32,127 nucleotides of DNA, from contig JAJFLJ010000134.1 in assembly GCA_021772755.1 (NCBI GenBank), positions 1 to 32,127 of the forward strand, written 5' to 3'. Position 1 is the first letter of the stretch, and every line of letters starts with the position of its first letter. This DNA comes from Candidatus Sumerlaeota bacterium (GTDB lineage: Bacteria > Sumerlaeota > Sumerlaeia > SLMS01 > JAHLLQ01). A program made the translations under genes and the position numbers. This document shows positions 15,968 to 23,953 of the stretch, piece after piece. The notes under the pieces are model-generated. The model was not told where the DNA came from. It ran no database searches and saw nothing but the letters and a program-made list of their open reading frames with translations.

Positions 15968-17125
15968 TCATGGGGCGGCGATTCGCCGCAGTTCGCGGGC
16001 GACGATCTCCACGGCGGCGTCGTAGGTGTAGTCCTGCGCGCGGGCAAGCGCACCGGCGGTGTAGCGCGCGCGGATTTCCGGAGAGGCGAGAACGCCGTCG
16101 ATCTCCCGCGCCAGGTCCTCCGGCGTCGGGTTCTTCAGGATCGAGCCGATCTCTCCCTCGCGGAGAACCTCCGGCATGTTGCCGGCCGAGGTCGTCACGA
16201 TGGGCAGTCCCGCCGCCATCGCTTCGATGACGGCGAGGGGCTGGGCGTCGGCGCGGGTGGGAAGAACGAACAGGTCCGCACCCAGGAGAAGGTCGGGGAC
16301 TTCGTTTCGCGGCCCGGGAAGAAGAAAGGTCCCGGCTGGAAACTCGGCGGCGGCGCGCGCGCGAATGCCGTCGGCGAAGGCCTTGTTGCCGCCGTCCGGA
16401 CCGACGACCAGCGTGCGCAGGCGCGGGCGCTTCTCCCTGAGCAGCAGTGCGGCCTCCAGCAGGAGGTCGATGCCTTTGCGCACGGTGACGGACGCGATGC
16501 AGACGGCGATCTCCGCGTCGTCGGGAAGCTGGAACTCGTCGAGAAGCGCGCGGCGGCACGCGCCGCGCCGGGTGCGGTCGAACCGCCCGGTCTCGACGCC
16601 GTTGTGTACGGCCAGCATGTTGGCGCCGGGAAACATTTCGACGTGGGCGCCGGGCGCGTTGAAGAGCAGATCGGACGCGGCGGAGATGGTCTGCGCCTTG
16701 CGCCGGTTTCGGGGCGTGTCGGGAAACGAGAAGTCGGGTTCCTGAAGATGGTAGACGAGTTTCGCGCCGGCGGCTTTCGCGGCGAGCGCCGGCGTCGCGT
16801 TGACGACCGACGACGCGAAGACGATGTCGGGCTTCCGTTCGCGAAAGAAACGGACCAGCGCCTTTCGCGCGGCACGGCGCCGCAGCACGTGGCGAAGCTT
16901 GCAAAGCGGTCCCCGCCGCGCCGCGATGCCACCCGTCGGGCTGCTGACGACGTGCACGTCCAGTCCGTATTCCCGCGCGCGGAGGGCGAGCGGGCCGTCG
17001 TCGGGAACGACGAAGAGAACGTCGAAGTCGTCGAGTGCGGACAACCGGCGCGCGAACTCGAGATGAGTCAGCGGCGCGCCGGTCAGTTCCGTCAGGTGGG
17101 GGAGAAGCGCGGCCTTGATCGTCAT
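15968..17125 (-). CDS. GT4-family glycosyltransferase
   Basis: The product is a retaining nucleotide-sugar glycosyltransferase with the GT-B fold. The start at 17125 (MTIKAALLPHLTELTGAPLTHLEFARRL) fits the fold's first beta-alpha unit; the longer ORF to 17311 overlaps the upstream gene. Of 385 residues, the N-terminal half contains LVYHLQEPDFSFPD and the C-terminal half has VASVTVRKGIDLLLEA-like and LVVGPDGGNKAF blocks. The motif ADAQPLAVIEAMAAGLPIVTT (an E-x7-E variant region), followed by EVLREGEIG, is typical of GT4 (WecA-dependent capsule and LPS enzymes). It is soluble or membrane-peripheral. It lies 31 nt downstream of the exported OB-fold gene, so transcripts may be shared. Confidence 0.93.
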   Translation of the reverse strand: MTIKAALLPHLTELTGAPLTHLEFARRLSALDDFDVLFVVPDDGPLALRAREYGLDVHVVSSPTGGIAARRGPLCKLRHVLRRRAARKALVRFFRERKPDIVFASSVVNATPALAAKAAGAKLVYHLQEPDFSFPDTPRNRRKAQTISAASDLLFNAPGAHVEMFPGANMLAVHNGVETGRFDRTRRGACRRALLDEFQLPDDAEIAVCIASVTVRKGIDLLLEAALLLREKRPRLRTLVVGPDGGNKAFADGIRARAAAEFPAGTFLLPGPRNEVPDLLLGADLFVLPTRADAQPLAVIEAMAAGLPIVTTSAGNMPEVLREGEIGSILKNPTPEDLAREIDGVLASPEIRARYTAGALARAQDYTYDAAVEIVARELRRIAAP

Positions 17126-17156
17126 GGTGCAATTCAGGGCCGCGCGAGAGGACGGC

Positions 17157-18110
17157 CTATTCCTGGGCGGCGGCGGCCGCCTTGGCGATCTTGTAGAGCG
17201 ACCCGGCCTGGGCCGCCACGTTGTCCGCATCGACGGCGAGAATGGCGTCGTGCGCGGCGAGACGGACCTGCGGGCGTTCGCGATACTCTCCGGCGATCCC
17301 CGAGAGGACAAGGGCGGTTCCCGGCTTGAGCAGCGATTCGTTCATCTTTTCGCGGGTGTCGGCCCAGAAGACGACCTCCGTCGATCCCGTCGCGTCCTTC
17401 AGCGTCAGGATGCTGGGGGCCCGTTCGCTCCACGCATCGCGCATTTCGGCGACGGTTCCCACCAGCACGACGGGCTGGTCGATGTGTTCGAGGACCTTGC
17501 CGGCGCCGATCACGCCGGGCAGACCGGCCGCAGGCGCAGGCGCCGCAGCGGGCGCGCCGGGGACGGCGGCTTCCGGCGACGGCGGAGCGGCAACGACGCC
17601 TTCGATGACCAGATCGCCGGGGGATTCCGGCTTGATCTGCAACGCGCCGCGCCAGTCCTGTAGCTTGCCGCGCACCGAGACCTTCTTGCCGGCGGAGGGC
17701 GGACCGCCGCCGCCCTCGACCTCGTCGGCCATGTCCTGCCAGTAGACGACGGACACGGCGGGTTCCGCCTGAAGGACGAGCGTCGTCGGCGCGCGTTCCG
17801 ACCACGACGGCTTGACCGAAACGATGGTGCCGGTGACGACGACGGCCTGGCCGACCTGCTCGGCGGTCAGGGACGCGGGAGCGACGGCGCCCTCGAAACC
17901 GGTGAATTCCGCGACGTGTTGGGCCGCCGCCGCAGGCGCCGCAGCGGGCGCGCCGCGCAGTCCGGCGGGAACGCGGGCGGGCGGTGGAACCGTTGACCAG
18001 TCGACCGGTTGGGCGTCCTGGGCGATGGCGGGAACGAACAAAGCGGCGAGCGCCAGGGCGGCAATGCCGCAGGCGAACTTCGGGAGGGAAGATGCGTGTG
18101 GGTTCATCAT
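17157..18110 (-). CDS. Exported protein with two OB-fold-like domains
   Basis: The real start is the first of two adjacent Met codons at 18110 (MMNPHASSLPKFACGIAALALAALFVPAIAQD), giving a Sec signal peptide and 317 residues. The longer ORF to 18428 starts inside a dispersed repeat and its extra N-terminus includes the spurious word HGRDARAT. The mature part is an internal duplication of about 90 residues: VGQAVVVTGTIVSVKPSWSE with VYWQDMADE, and DQPVVLVGTVAEMRDAWSE with VFWADTREK. Both end in a segment like KVSVRGKLQDWRGALQI or LVLSGIAGEYRERPQVRL. This is the beta-barrel pattern of nucleic-acid-type OB folds used in exported proteins. The halves are joined by an Ala/Pro linker. The ligand is unknown. 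Confidence 0.82.
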   Translation of the reverse strand: MMNPHASSLPKFACGIAALALAALFVPAIAQDAQPVDWSTVPPPARVPAGLRGAPAAAPAAAAQHVAEFTGFEGAVAPASLTAEQVGQAVVVTGTIVSVKPSWSERAPTTLVLQAEPAVSVVYWQDMADEVEGGGGPPSAGKKVSVRGKLQDWRGALQIKPESPGDLVIEGVVAAPPSPEAAVPGAPAAAPAPAAGLPGVIGAGKVLEHIDQPVVLVGTVAEMRDAWSERAPSILTLKDATGSTEVVFWADTREKMNESLLKPGTALVLSGIAGEYRERPQVRLAAHDAILAVDADNVAAQAGSLYKIAKAAAAAQE

Positions 18111-18529
18111 GGTGTGTGTCGGTACCCTTGCTTTCGGTGAATCGCTCGAACCCGCGATGACATCGGAATCGGCTCCGACTGGCAAGCCCAATCGCGGGGC
18201 GCGCGGGAAAGGGAAGAAGATTCTAACGCAGAGTCGCCGAGCATGGCAGAGAGTCGCAGAGAAAGAGCACAACGCGAAGTTGCGAAGCGCGCAAAGGTTC
18301 GCGAAGAGGGTGGCACGGGCGTCCCGCCCGTGCAGACGACAGTACGCTCCGGTCGCGCGATGCTTCGGCGAGACGCCATAGCCGCCCCACCCCGCTCTCT
18401 GTTCCCCGTCCGCTATCTCGCACGACACTTTGCGTTGCTTCGCGGTTCTCCGCGCCTTTGCGTTGAAATCGCTTCCGCGCGTCGATGGACGACACGGTCG
18501 CCATTGCCGCGACGGCAGGAAGTCTCCGA
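18111..18529 (+). other. Spacer upstream of a secreted unknown, filled mostly by dispersed repeat copy A
   Basis: No gene is supported here. 18225-18474 is the repeat. GGCAGGAAG just before 18530 is the ribosome site of the next gene. Confidence 0.65.
18225..18474 (+). repeat. Dispersed palindromic intergenic repeat, copy A
   Basis: The left arm AACGCAGAGTCGCCGAG and the right arm CGCGCCTTTGCGTTGAAAT are degenerate inverted repeats. The centre has GGGTGGC, a hairpin GGGCG-TCC-CGCCC and GGCGAGACGCC. It matches copies B and C at 23459 and 23728. Its frames give the words HGRDARAT and GTGVPPV, known from spurious proteins in several bacterial phyla. Confidence 0.85.
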
Positions 18530-19747
18530 ATGACTAGAAACCGCACCAGGCCTTCGATCGCTCGGCTGCTTCTCGCGGCGGTGCTTTGCACCTTCGCCTC
18601 GCTTGGTGCATCCCAGACCGTCGCTGCCGACTGGTCGCTCGAACTTCGCGGCGACGGCACCGTTCTCTGGCAGGGTGCCACGCCCGGCGGCGGTTCCCCC
18701 TGGCGGGCCGAGGCCATCTGGACGAGCGCCTTCGACCCTGCCGAGTCCACCGTTTTGGCGGACGAACCGGCAGGCGAGTCTCTCCGCATCGTTCTGGACC
18801 CCCCACCGGGAATCGGAACGATCGTTCTGAAACTCGCCGGAGGCCCGGAAACCCTTACCGCCTGGGCATCGACCTCCGGGCCCCAGACCGCTTTCGACGA
18901 CCTGCTCGTCTCTGCCCGCGCAGCCCGCAACGACCTCGAAGCGGAAATGATCGTCGCCAACCGCTATGGGGTTCGCCGCCCCGAGGCCCGCGCCATGCTC
19001 ACCATCGCCGATATCTGGCTGGGGCACGCCGAGCACCTCGAAACCGACGAAACCCGGCGCACCTGGGGGCGGTGGTGGCTGGCCTACATCGCCGCCGAAT
19101 GCGCCGCCGAGCAGACCTTGCTGGTGGAGTTGCGCGACAAGCCCGGGGACTGGACGGTCATTGACGATCCGCCGCTTCAGGAGCTGCGCGTTTCAAAGGA
19201 TGGGCTGAGGCTGGAGACCGGCATTTGGACCCCCGAGGGCACGGACTGGGTGCCGGTGCGGCTCTTTGGCTTGAGAGGCCATTTCGAACCCGGCGACGCC
19301 CGGCTGGTGAGGGATCTGGGCTTCAACTTCATCGAGCACCATTCGGAAATCGTCACCACGCCCGCGCGCCTGCCGGAGGACGTGAAGCGAGAGGTCGAAC
19401 GCCTGAACATGGGATGGTGGGGGATTCTGCCGAAGGGGGCGATCACCCAGGGAATATGCCAGTCGTGGTTGGAACCAAGCCTCGTTCCGGCGTACGGATA
19501 CTGGTCTCCGTACGCCGAGAAAACGGGACGCGACGAAAGTCTGGCAGCCAATCCCTGGAGGCTGCGGGCCTACAGCCACAAGGCTTTGCGCTATCGCTGG
19601 GGCGAGACGGTGGAGCTTCCCCCGGGCTGGCCCCACGACCCCTTCGAGGAGACGAGCGTGCTGCCGGAGGGCGTGGAGCTCTCGATCCAAAACGAAGCCG
19701 GAGCACCTTCGGCGAAGGTGCTCCGGCTGATGCAGGGCGTGGACTGA
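18530..19747 (+). CDS. Secreted protein of unknown function
   Basis: The start MTRNRTRPSIARLLLAAVLCTFASLGASQTVAA (405 residues) is preferred over the track's 18485 because it opens a Sec signal peptide and has AGGAAG 8 nt upstream. The first half appears beta-rich (WSLELRGDGTVLWQGATPGG). Around residues 250-300 the sequence FGLRGHFEPGDARLVRDLGF and GFNFIEHHSEIV resembles the opening strand and helix of TIM-barrel glycoside hydrolases, but no catalytic residues can be recognised and the C-terminal part is short. The last codons (EAGAPSAKVLRLMQGVD) are encoded by a 15-bp perfect hairpin, so the natural C-terminus may have been altered or truncated by insertion of that hairpin. Function uncertain. 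Confidence 0.7.
   Translation: MTRNRTRPSIARLLLAAVLCTFASLGASQTVAADWSLELRGDGTVLWQGATPGGGSPWRAEAIWTSAFDPAESTVLADEPAGESLRIVLDPPPGIGTIVLKLAGGPETLTAWASTSGPQTAFDDLLVSARAARNDLEAEMIVANRYGVRRPEARAMLTIADIWLGHAEHLETDETRRTWGRWWLAYIAAECAAEQTLLVELRDKPGDWTVIDDPPLQELRVSKDGLRLETGIWTPEGTDWVPVRLFGLRGHFEPGDARLVRDLGFNFIEHHSEIVTTPARLPEDVKREVERLNMGWWGILPKGAITQGICQSWLEPSLVPAYGYWSPYAEKTGRDESLAANPWRLRAYSHKALRYRWGETVELPPGWPHDPFEETSVLPEGVELSIQNEAGAPSAKVLRLMQGVD
19696..19728. repeat. 15-bp perfect hairpin with GGC loop inside the 3' end of a CDS
   Basis: AGCCGGAGCACCTTC and GAAGGTGCTCCGGCT enclose GGC. It is of the same build (perfect stem, 3-nt loop) as the cluster at 10209-10438 but lies inside a reading frame 19 nt before its stop codon. 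Confidence 0.85.
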
Positions 19748-19763
19748 GGGGCGCTCGGCGGAC

Positions 19764-20183
19764 TTAGCCGCAGAACTCCTCGAAAGCCGCCACCAGGTTG
19801 CGGGCGATCGTGTCGGGCATCTGACCCTCGATGTGGTGGCGCTCCAGGACGTGGATGGGCTCGCCGTCCTTGAGGAGAGCGATCATGGGCGAGCTGGGCG
19901 GAACGCCGACGAAGTAGCTGCGGGCCTGGTTGGCGGCTTCGCGCTCCATGCCGGCGAAGACGGTCAGGAGCCGCGCGGGCTTCTGTCCCGCGTTGGCGAG
20001 CGCCATGCGCAGCCCGGGGCGGGCGCCTCTGGCGGCGCAGCCGCACACCGAATTGACGAACACCAGGGCGGTGCCCTGAAGGTTCTTAAGCTCGGCATCG
20101 ACCTCTTCGGCGGTCTTCAGTTCCTTGAAGCCGATTTCGGTCACCTCTTCGCGCATCGGCTGGACAAGAACGGGATCGTACAT
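19764..20183 (-). CDS. Bacilliredoxin, BrxA/BrxB (YphP/YqiW) family
   Basis: The family removes bacillithiol or similar low-molecular thiols from oxidised proteins, or acts as a thiol-disulfide isomerase, in the cytoplasm. The start is the ATG at 20183 (MYDPVLVQPMREEVTEIGFKEL), with AAGAGG 7 nt upstream; the track's extra 133 residues run into the divergent leader. At 139 residues it has the usual length. The redox motif is CGC in VFVNSVCGCAARGARPGLRM near residue 50, followed by YFVGVPPSSPMIALLKDGE and the terminal helix. It lies 16 nt beyond the stop of the secreted unknown on the opposite strand. Because this family occurs outside bacillithiol makers, the thiol partner in this organism is unclear. 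Confidence 0.93.
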   Translation of the reverse strand: MYDPVLVQPMREEVTEIGFKELKTAEEVDAELKNLQGTALVFVNSVCGCAARGARPGLRMALANAGQKPARLLTVFAGMEREAANQARSYFVGVPPSSPMIALLKDGEPIHVLERHHIEGQMPDTIARNLVAAFEEFCG

Positions 20184-20396
20184 CGTGGAACCTCTTGGTG
20201 GGCGGAATGGACGGCGGCGGGGTTGAACCCGCTCCGCGTCTCGCGGCGGATGGATGCTTGTTCCATGCCACAGGCCGCAAGGGATGATCCGCGAAGGGGG
20301 GGCATGCGGGCAGTGCGGGAACAGAGAACTCCTTTGGGCCTGTGGATCGAAAGTGACCGGGTCCATTCTCCTTGCCTTGTTCCTCGCGATTTCCAC

Positions 20397-20419
20397 TACA
20401 TTGTCAGAATCTGAGACAA
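20397..20419 (+). promoter_or_regulatory. Possible promoter/operator upstream of the FG-GAP gene
   Basis: TACATT (20397-20402) resembles a -10 box, with TTGCCT 19 nt before it. It overlaps a palindrome, TCAGA-A-TCTGA, with TTG and CAA at its flanks (TTGTCAGAATCTGAGACAA). It ends 22 nt before the ATG at 20442. The overlap of a weak promoter with a palindrome is compatible with a repressor site; no factor can be named. Confidence 0.3.
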
Positions 20420-20441
20420 CTCCATCCATCGGGACAGCGTC

Positions 20442-22460
20442 ATGCCGCCCATCCACCGCACGCCCATGCCCCGCAGGCACCGATTCCCGCTCACGCTCGT
20501 GGGCGTCGGCATCCTGGCCGTCGCTTCCCCCGGAGCCCTGTCCGCCCAGGACATCGATCTTTCCTTGCTGGGCACCACCCATCCGGGCTTCCGCATCGAC
20601 GGCATCGAAGGGGGCGACCGTTTCGGCCGCAGCGTCTCGGGCGCGGGAGACGTCAACGGCGACGGCCTCGCGGACCTCGTCATCGGTGCCTATCGTGCCG
20701 ACGCCGGCGGCAATGGCGGAGCCGGCCAGACCTTCGTCGTCTTTGGCAGGAACGATGGGACCCCCATCGATCTGGAAGCGCTGGGCAACGGAGGTTTTCG
20801 CATCGACGGCATCGATCCGGATGATCGCTCCGGCGTCAGTGTTTCGGGCGCGGGGGATGTCAACGGCGACGGCCTTGCAGACCTGATCGTTGGTGCCCTG
20901 GCCGCCAGAACCTTCGCAGGCGAAAGCTACGTCGTCTTCGGCAAGGCCGATGGCGCGGCGGTGGACCTGGGAGATCTGGGTTCCGGTGGTTTCCGTATCG
21001 ATGGGGCCAACAACTACGACCGTTCCGGCTCAAGCGTCTCGGGCGCGGGAGACGTCAATGGCGACGGCCTCGCGGACCTGATCGTCGGAGCCTGGGCCGC
21101 CGAACCCGGCGGCGATTCCCTGGCGGGCGAGAGCTATGTCGTCTTCGGGAAGGCCGATGGTGGGACGGTCGAATTGAACGCTCTGGGCAACGGAGGTTTC
21201 CGCATCGACGGCATCGACCCGAACGATCGTTCCGGCTGGAGCGTCTCGGGCGCAGGGGACGTCAACGGCGACGGTCTCGCGGACATCATCGTGGGGGCCT
21301 ACGCGGCCGATGCCGTCAGTCCTCACATCAACGCGGGCGAGAGCTACGTCGTCTTCGGCAAGGCTGACTCCGCGGCGGTCGATGCCGGCGCTCTGGGCGA
21401 CGGCGGTTTCCGGATCGACGGCATCGCGAGAAACAACGACTCCGGCTGGAGCGTCTCGGGCGCGGGGGACGTCAACGGCGACGGTCTCGCCGACCTCATC
21501 GTCGGGGCCCCCGGCGGCGGTTCCCTGGCCGGCGAAAGCTTCGTCGTCTTCGGAAAGACCGACGTCGCGCCCGTGGACCTGGGCGCTCTGGGCGACGGCG
21601 GCTTCCGGATCGACGGCATCGATATGTACGACTACTCGGGCCGAAGCGTTTCGGGCGCGGGGGACGTCAACGGCGACGGCCTCGCAGACCTCATCGTCGG
21701 GGCTCCTTACGCCCATCCCGGTGGCGACTCCGAAGCCGGGGAAAGCTACGTCGTCTTCGGCAAGGCTGACTCCACGGCGGTCGATGCCGACGCTCTGGGC
21801 GACGGCGGTTTTCGCATCGACGGCATCGATCCCGACGACCTGTCCGGAGACACCGTTTCGGGCGCGGGAGACGTCAACGGCGACGGCCTCGCCGACCTGA
21901 TCGTTGGAGCGCGTGCCGCCGACCCAGGCGGGGCATTCTACGCAGGCGAGAGCTACGTCATCTTCAGTCCCTCGACCGCTCCGGACTCCGCCACCTACAA
22001 GGCCACCGCGCCCACCGGTGACGCGCCGCGCACCGCCGTGGGGATCACCGGCGATGGCAGCGACGACGGCACGCCTTCGTCCCGCTGCTGGATCGACTTC
22101 GCCGACGGCGCCGCCGCTTCCATGCAGACCGTCGTTCTGACCCGCACCGACGCGGGCCTTTCCGGCGGCCTGAACCCCTCTATCGCGGCGAACGTCGCCT
22201 GGGAGGTCTCCACCAACCGCACCGCGTGGACCAGTGCGGAGGTGACCTTCAGGTACACCGACGCCGAAATCGCCGGACTGGAGGAGGGAACCCTGCGCCT
22301 CTATCAGGCCCCCACCGCGTCCGGTCCGTGGACCGGGCTCGCCACCACGCTCGATGCCGCCCGCAACACCACAACGGCGACCGTGACGTCGTTCTCGTTC
22401 TTTGCCCTCAGCGACCAGGCCGTGCTCCCCTCCGATTTGGACGCCTTCGCGATTCGGTAG
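20442..22460 (+). CDS. Secreted seven-repeat FG-GAP (integrin-alpha-like) protein
   Basis: The 672-residue product begins with a Sec signal ([22 protein letters not shown]). Residues 49-500 are seven repeats of 65-70 residues, each with [27 protein letters not shown] and [19 protein letters not shown] is the calcium-binding loop of FG-GAP/beta-propeller blades, so the domain is a seven-bladed propeller, as in integrin alpha chains. The C-terminal 170 residues form a beta-rich module ([20 protein letters not shown] ... [12 protein letters not shown]) often seen at the end of bacterial FG-GAP proteins. It is presumably an extracellular calcium-dependent binding or adhesion protein. An in-frame ATG at 20466 is an alternative start. 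Confidence 0.92.
   Translation: MPPIHRTPMPRRHRFPLTLVGVGILAVASPGALSAQDIDLSLLGTTHPGFRIDGIEGGDRFGRSVSGAGDVNGDGLADLVIGAYRADAGGNGGAGQTFVVFGRNDGTPIDLEALGNGGFRIDGIDPDDRSGVSVSGAGDVNGDGLADLIVGALAARTFAGESYVVFGKADGAAVDLGDLGSGGFRIDGANNYDRSGSSVSGAGDVNGDGLADLIVGAWAAEPGGDSLAGESYVVFGKADGGTVELNALGNGGFRIDGIDPNDRSGWSVSGAGDVNGDGLADIIVGAYAADAVSPHINAGESYVVFGKADSAAVDAGALGDGGFRIDGIARNNDSGWSVSGAGDVNGDGLADLIVGAPGGGSLAGESFVVFGKTDVAPVDLGALGDGGFRIDGIDMYDYSGRSVSGAGDVNGDGLADLIVGAPYAHPGGDSEAGESYVVFGKADSTAVDADALGDGGFRIDGIDPDDLSGDTVSGAGDVNGDGLADLIVGARAADPGGAFYAGESYVIFSPSTAPDSATYKATAPTGDAPRTAVGITGDGSDDGTPSSRCWIDFADGAAASMQTVVLTRTDAGLSGGLNPSIAANVAWEVSTNRTAWTSAEVTFRYTDAEIAGLEEGTLRLYQAPTASGPWTGLATTLDAARNTTTATVTSFSFFALSDQAVLPSDLDAFAIR
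20586..21935 (+). repeat. Seven near-identical DNA repeats of about 200 bp within the FG-GAP gene
   Basis: A core like GGGGACGTCAACGGCGACGG occurs in each blade with few changes at the DNA level, including at third codon positions. The period is about 195-215 bp. This points to recent expansion or gene conversion. Confidence 0.85.
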
Positions 22461-22548
22461 GACCGCGCAGGCGGGGGGCATCGCGCTTGACCCCGCGGGT
22501 GTGCGGCGCGGACAAGGACCGCCCATTTTTGACGGAGTCCCCCGCCCC

Positions 22549-23433
22549 ATGGCAATTGTCGTCGATGAAAACACCCGTCTCCTGATCCAGGGAATCACGG
22601 GCCGCGAAGGCCAGTTCCACGGTCAGCAGATGATCAACTACGGCACCCAGGTGGTCGCCGGAGTCACTCCCGGCAAGGGGGGGCAGACGACGCTCGGCGA
22701 GGTGCCCGTCTTCAACACCGTGGAGCAGGCCGTGAAGGAGACCGGCTGCAACGCGTCGGTCATCTACGTGCCGCCCCGGTTCGCGGCGGACGCGGCCCTG
22801 GAAGCCATCGAGGCCGGCCTGCGCACGGTGATCATCATCACCGAAGGCATTCCGACGATGCAGATGATGACGGTCTATCACGAGGCGCGTCGCCAGGGCG
22901 TGCTGCTTCAGGGGCCGAACTGTCCGGGCACCATCAGCCCCGGCAAGTGCAAGGTCGGCATCATGCCCGGCCACATCCACAAGCCCGGCCGGGTCGGCGT
23001 GATTTCGCGTTCCGGCACGCTGACGTACGCAGTGGTGTGGGAACTGACCCGCGCCTCGATCGGCCAGAGCACCTGCGTGGGCATCGGCGGCGACCCGATC
23101 ATCGGGGCCACGTTCGTGGATTTCCTGGAGCTTTTCGAGAAGGACGCGGACACCGACGCGGTCGTCGTCATCGGCGAAATCGGCGGCACCGACGAACAGG
23201 ACGCCGCCCGCTACGTCCGCGACCACATGAGCAAGCCGGTCGTCGGCTTCGTGGCGGGACTGACCGCTCCCCCCGGCAAGCGCATGGGGCATGCCGGCGC
23301 CATCATCAGCGGTGGCGAGGGAACGGCGCAGGAGAAGATCGAGGTCTTCCGCGAGTGCGGCGTCGAACCCGTCGAACTCCCCAGCGAAATCCCCGGCAAG
23401 ATCAAGAACCTCATCGGCGCCACCAGCGCGTAG
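22549..23433 (+). CDS. sucD: Succinyl-CoA synthetase alpha subunit
   Basis: With SucC, this subunit makes succinate, CoA and (in the reverse direction) ATP or GTP in the TCA cycle. The start [21 protein letters not shown] is at 22549; the upstream ORF extension is unrelated. At 294 residues it is the normal length. It has the CoA-binding Rossmann segment [14 protein letters not shown], the [11 protein letters not shown] loop and the phosphorylated His in [26 protein letters not shown] and [11 protein letters not shown] are also as in SucD. The beta subunit gene is normally directly upstream, but here the FG-GAP gene takes its place, so sucC must lie elsewhere. Translation signals are weak: GGAG lies 13 nt before the ATG. 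Confidence 0.97.
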   Translation: MAIVVDENTRLLIQGITGREGQFHGQQMINYGTQVVAGVTPGKGGQTTLGEVPVFNTVEQAVKETGCNASVIYVPPRFAADAALEAIEAGLRTVIIITEGIPTMQMMTVYHEARRQGVLLQGPNCPGTISPGKCKVGIMPGHIHKPGRVGVISRSGTLTYAVVWELTRASIGQSTCVGIGGDPIIGATFVDFLELFEKDADTDAVVVIGEIGGTDEQDAARYVRDHMSKPVVGFVAGLTAPPGKRMGHAGAIISGGEGTAQEKIEVFRECGVEPVELPSEIPGKIKNLIGATSA

Positions 23434-23458
23434 TCGCCGCGGCGCCGAAAAGAGCGGT

Positions 23459-23704
23459 ACGCAGAGGCGCCGAGGGTGGCAGAGAATCGCAGAGAAAGAG
23501 CACAACGCAAAGTCGCGAAGTGCGCAAAGGTTCGCAAATAGGGTGGCTTGGGCGTCCCGCCCAGGCGAACGTCAGCCGCTCCGGTCGCGCGATGCTTTGG
23601 CGAGACGCCAAAGCCACCCTGCCCCGCTCCTCCCTCCACGCGCCACCTCATACGATCTTTGCGCTCCCTTGAGATTCTCGGCGCCTCTGCGTTGAAATCG
23701 CTTT
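23459..23704 (+). repeat. Dispersed palindromic intergenic repeat, copy B
   Basis: It is collinear with copy A (GCAGAGAATCGCAGAGAAAG, GGTTCGCAAATAGGGTGGC, GCGTCCCGCC, CGGTCGCGCGATGCTTTGGC). The outer arms ACGCAGAGGCGCCGAG and CTCGGCGCCTCTGCGTT are near-perfect inverted repeats. It starts 26 nt after the sucD stop codon. Confidence 0.9.
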
Positions 23705-23727
23705 TCTGCGGCGACGGGAAAGTGCGA

Positions 23728-23824
23728 AACGCAAAGTCGCGAAGTGCGCAGAGGCTCGCAAAGAGGGTGGCTTGGGCGTCCCGCCCAGGCGAACGTCAGC
23801 GGCTCCGGGCGCGCGAGGTGCCAC
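23728..23824 (+). repeat. Dispersed intergenic repeat, copy C (right half missing)
   Basis: It starts 23 nt after copy B, in the same orientation. AACGCAAAGTCGCGAAGTGC and GGGTGGCTTGGGCGTCCCGC match copy B almost exactly. It stops near GCGAGGTGCCACC, so the right arm is lost. Confidence 0.85.
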
Positions 23825-23953
23825 CGATCCATGCACTCCGATCGGCGAGATCGTTATGGCGATCCCTTCCCGATGATCGACGGCCAATGACACGGATTCA
23901 TGCGTCATCGCAGGGTGTCGGCGCCGTCCATGCCCCTTGCTCCGCAAATCATA

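Larger units (their letters stand above)
23434..23953. other. Long intergenic stretch with repeat copies B and C
   Basis: No gene is supported. Short ORFs on both strands are translations of the repeat (for example HAGRPSHP-like words) and should not be annotated. Beyond copy C, 23825-23953 shows only a weak inverted repeat (ATGAC ... GTCAT). Confidence 0.75.

Noticed and set aside
18243-18533. Small ORFs with words such as GTGVPPVQTT and HGRDARAT
   Set aside because: They are translations of the dispersed repeat on either strand; not genes.
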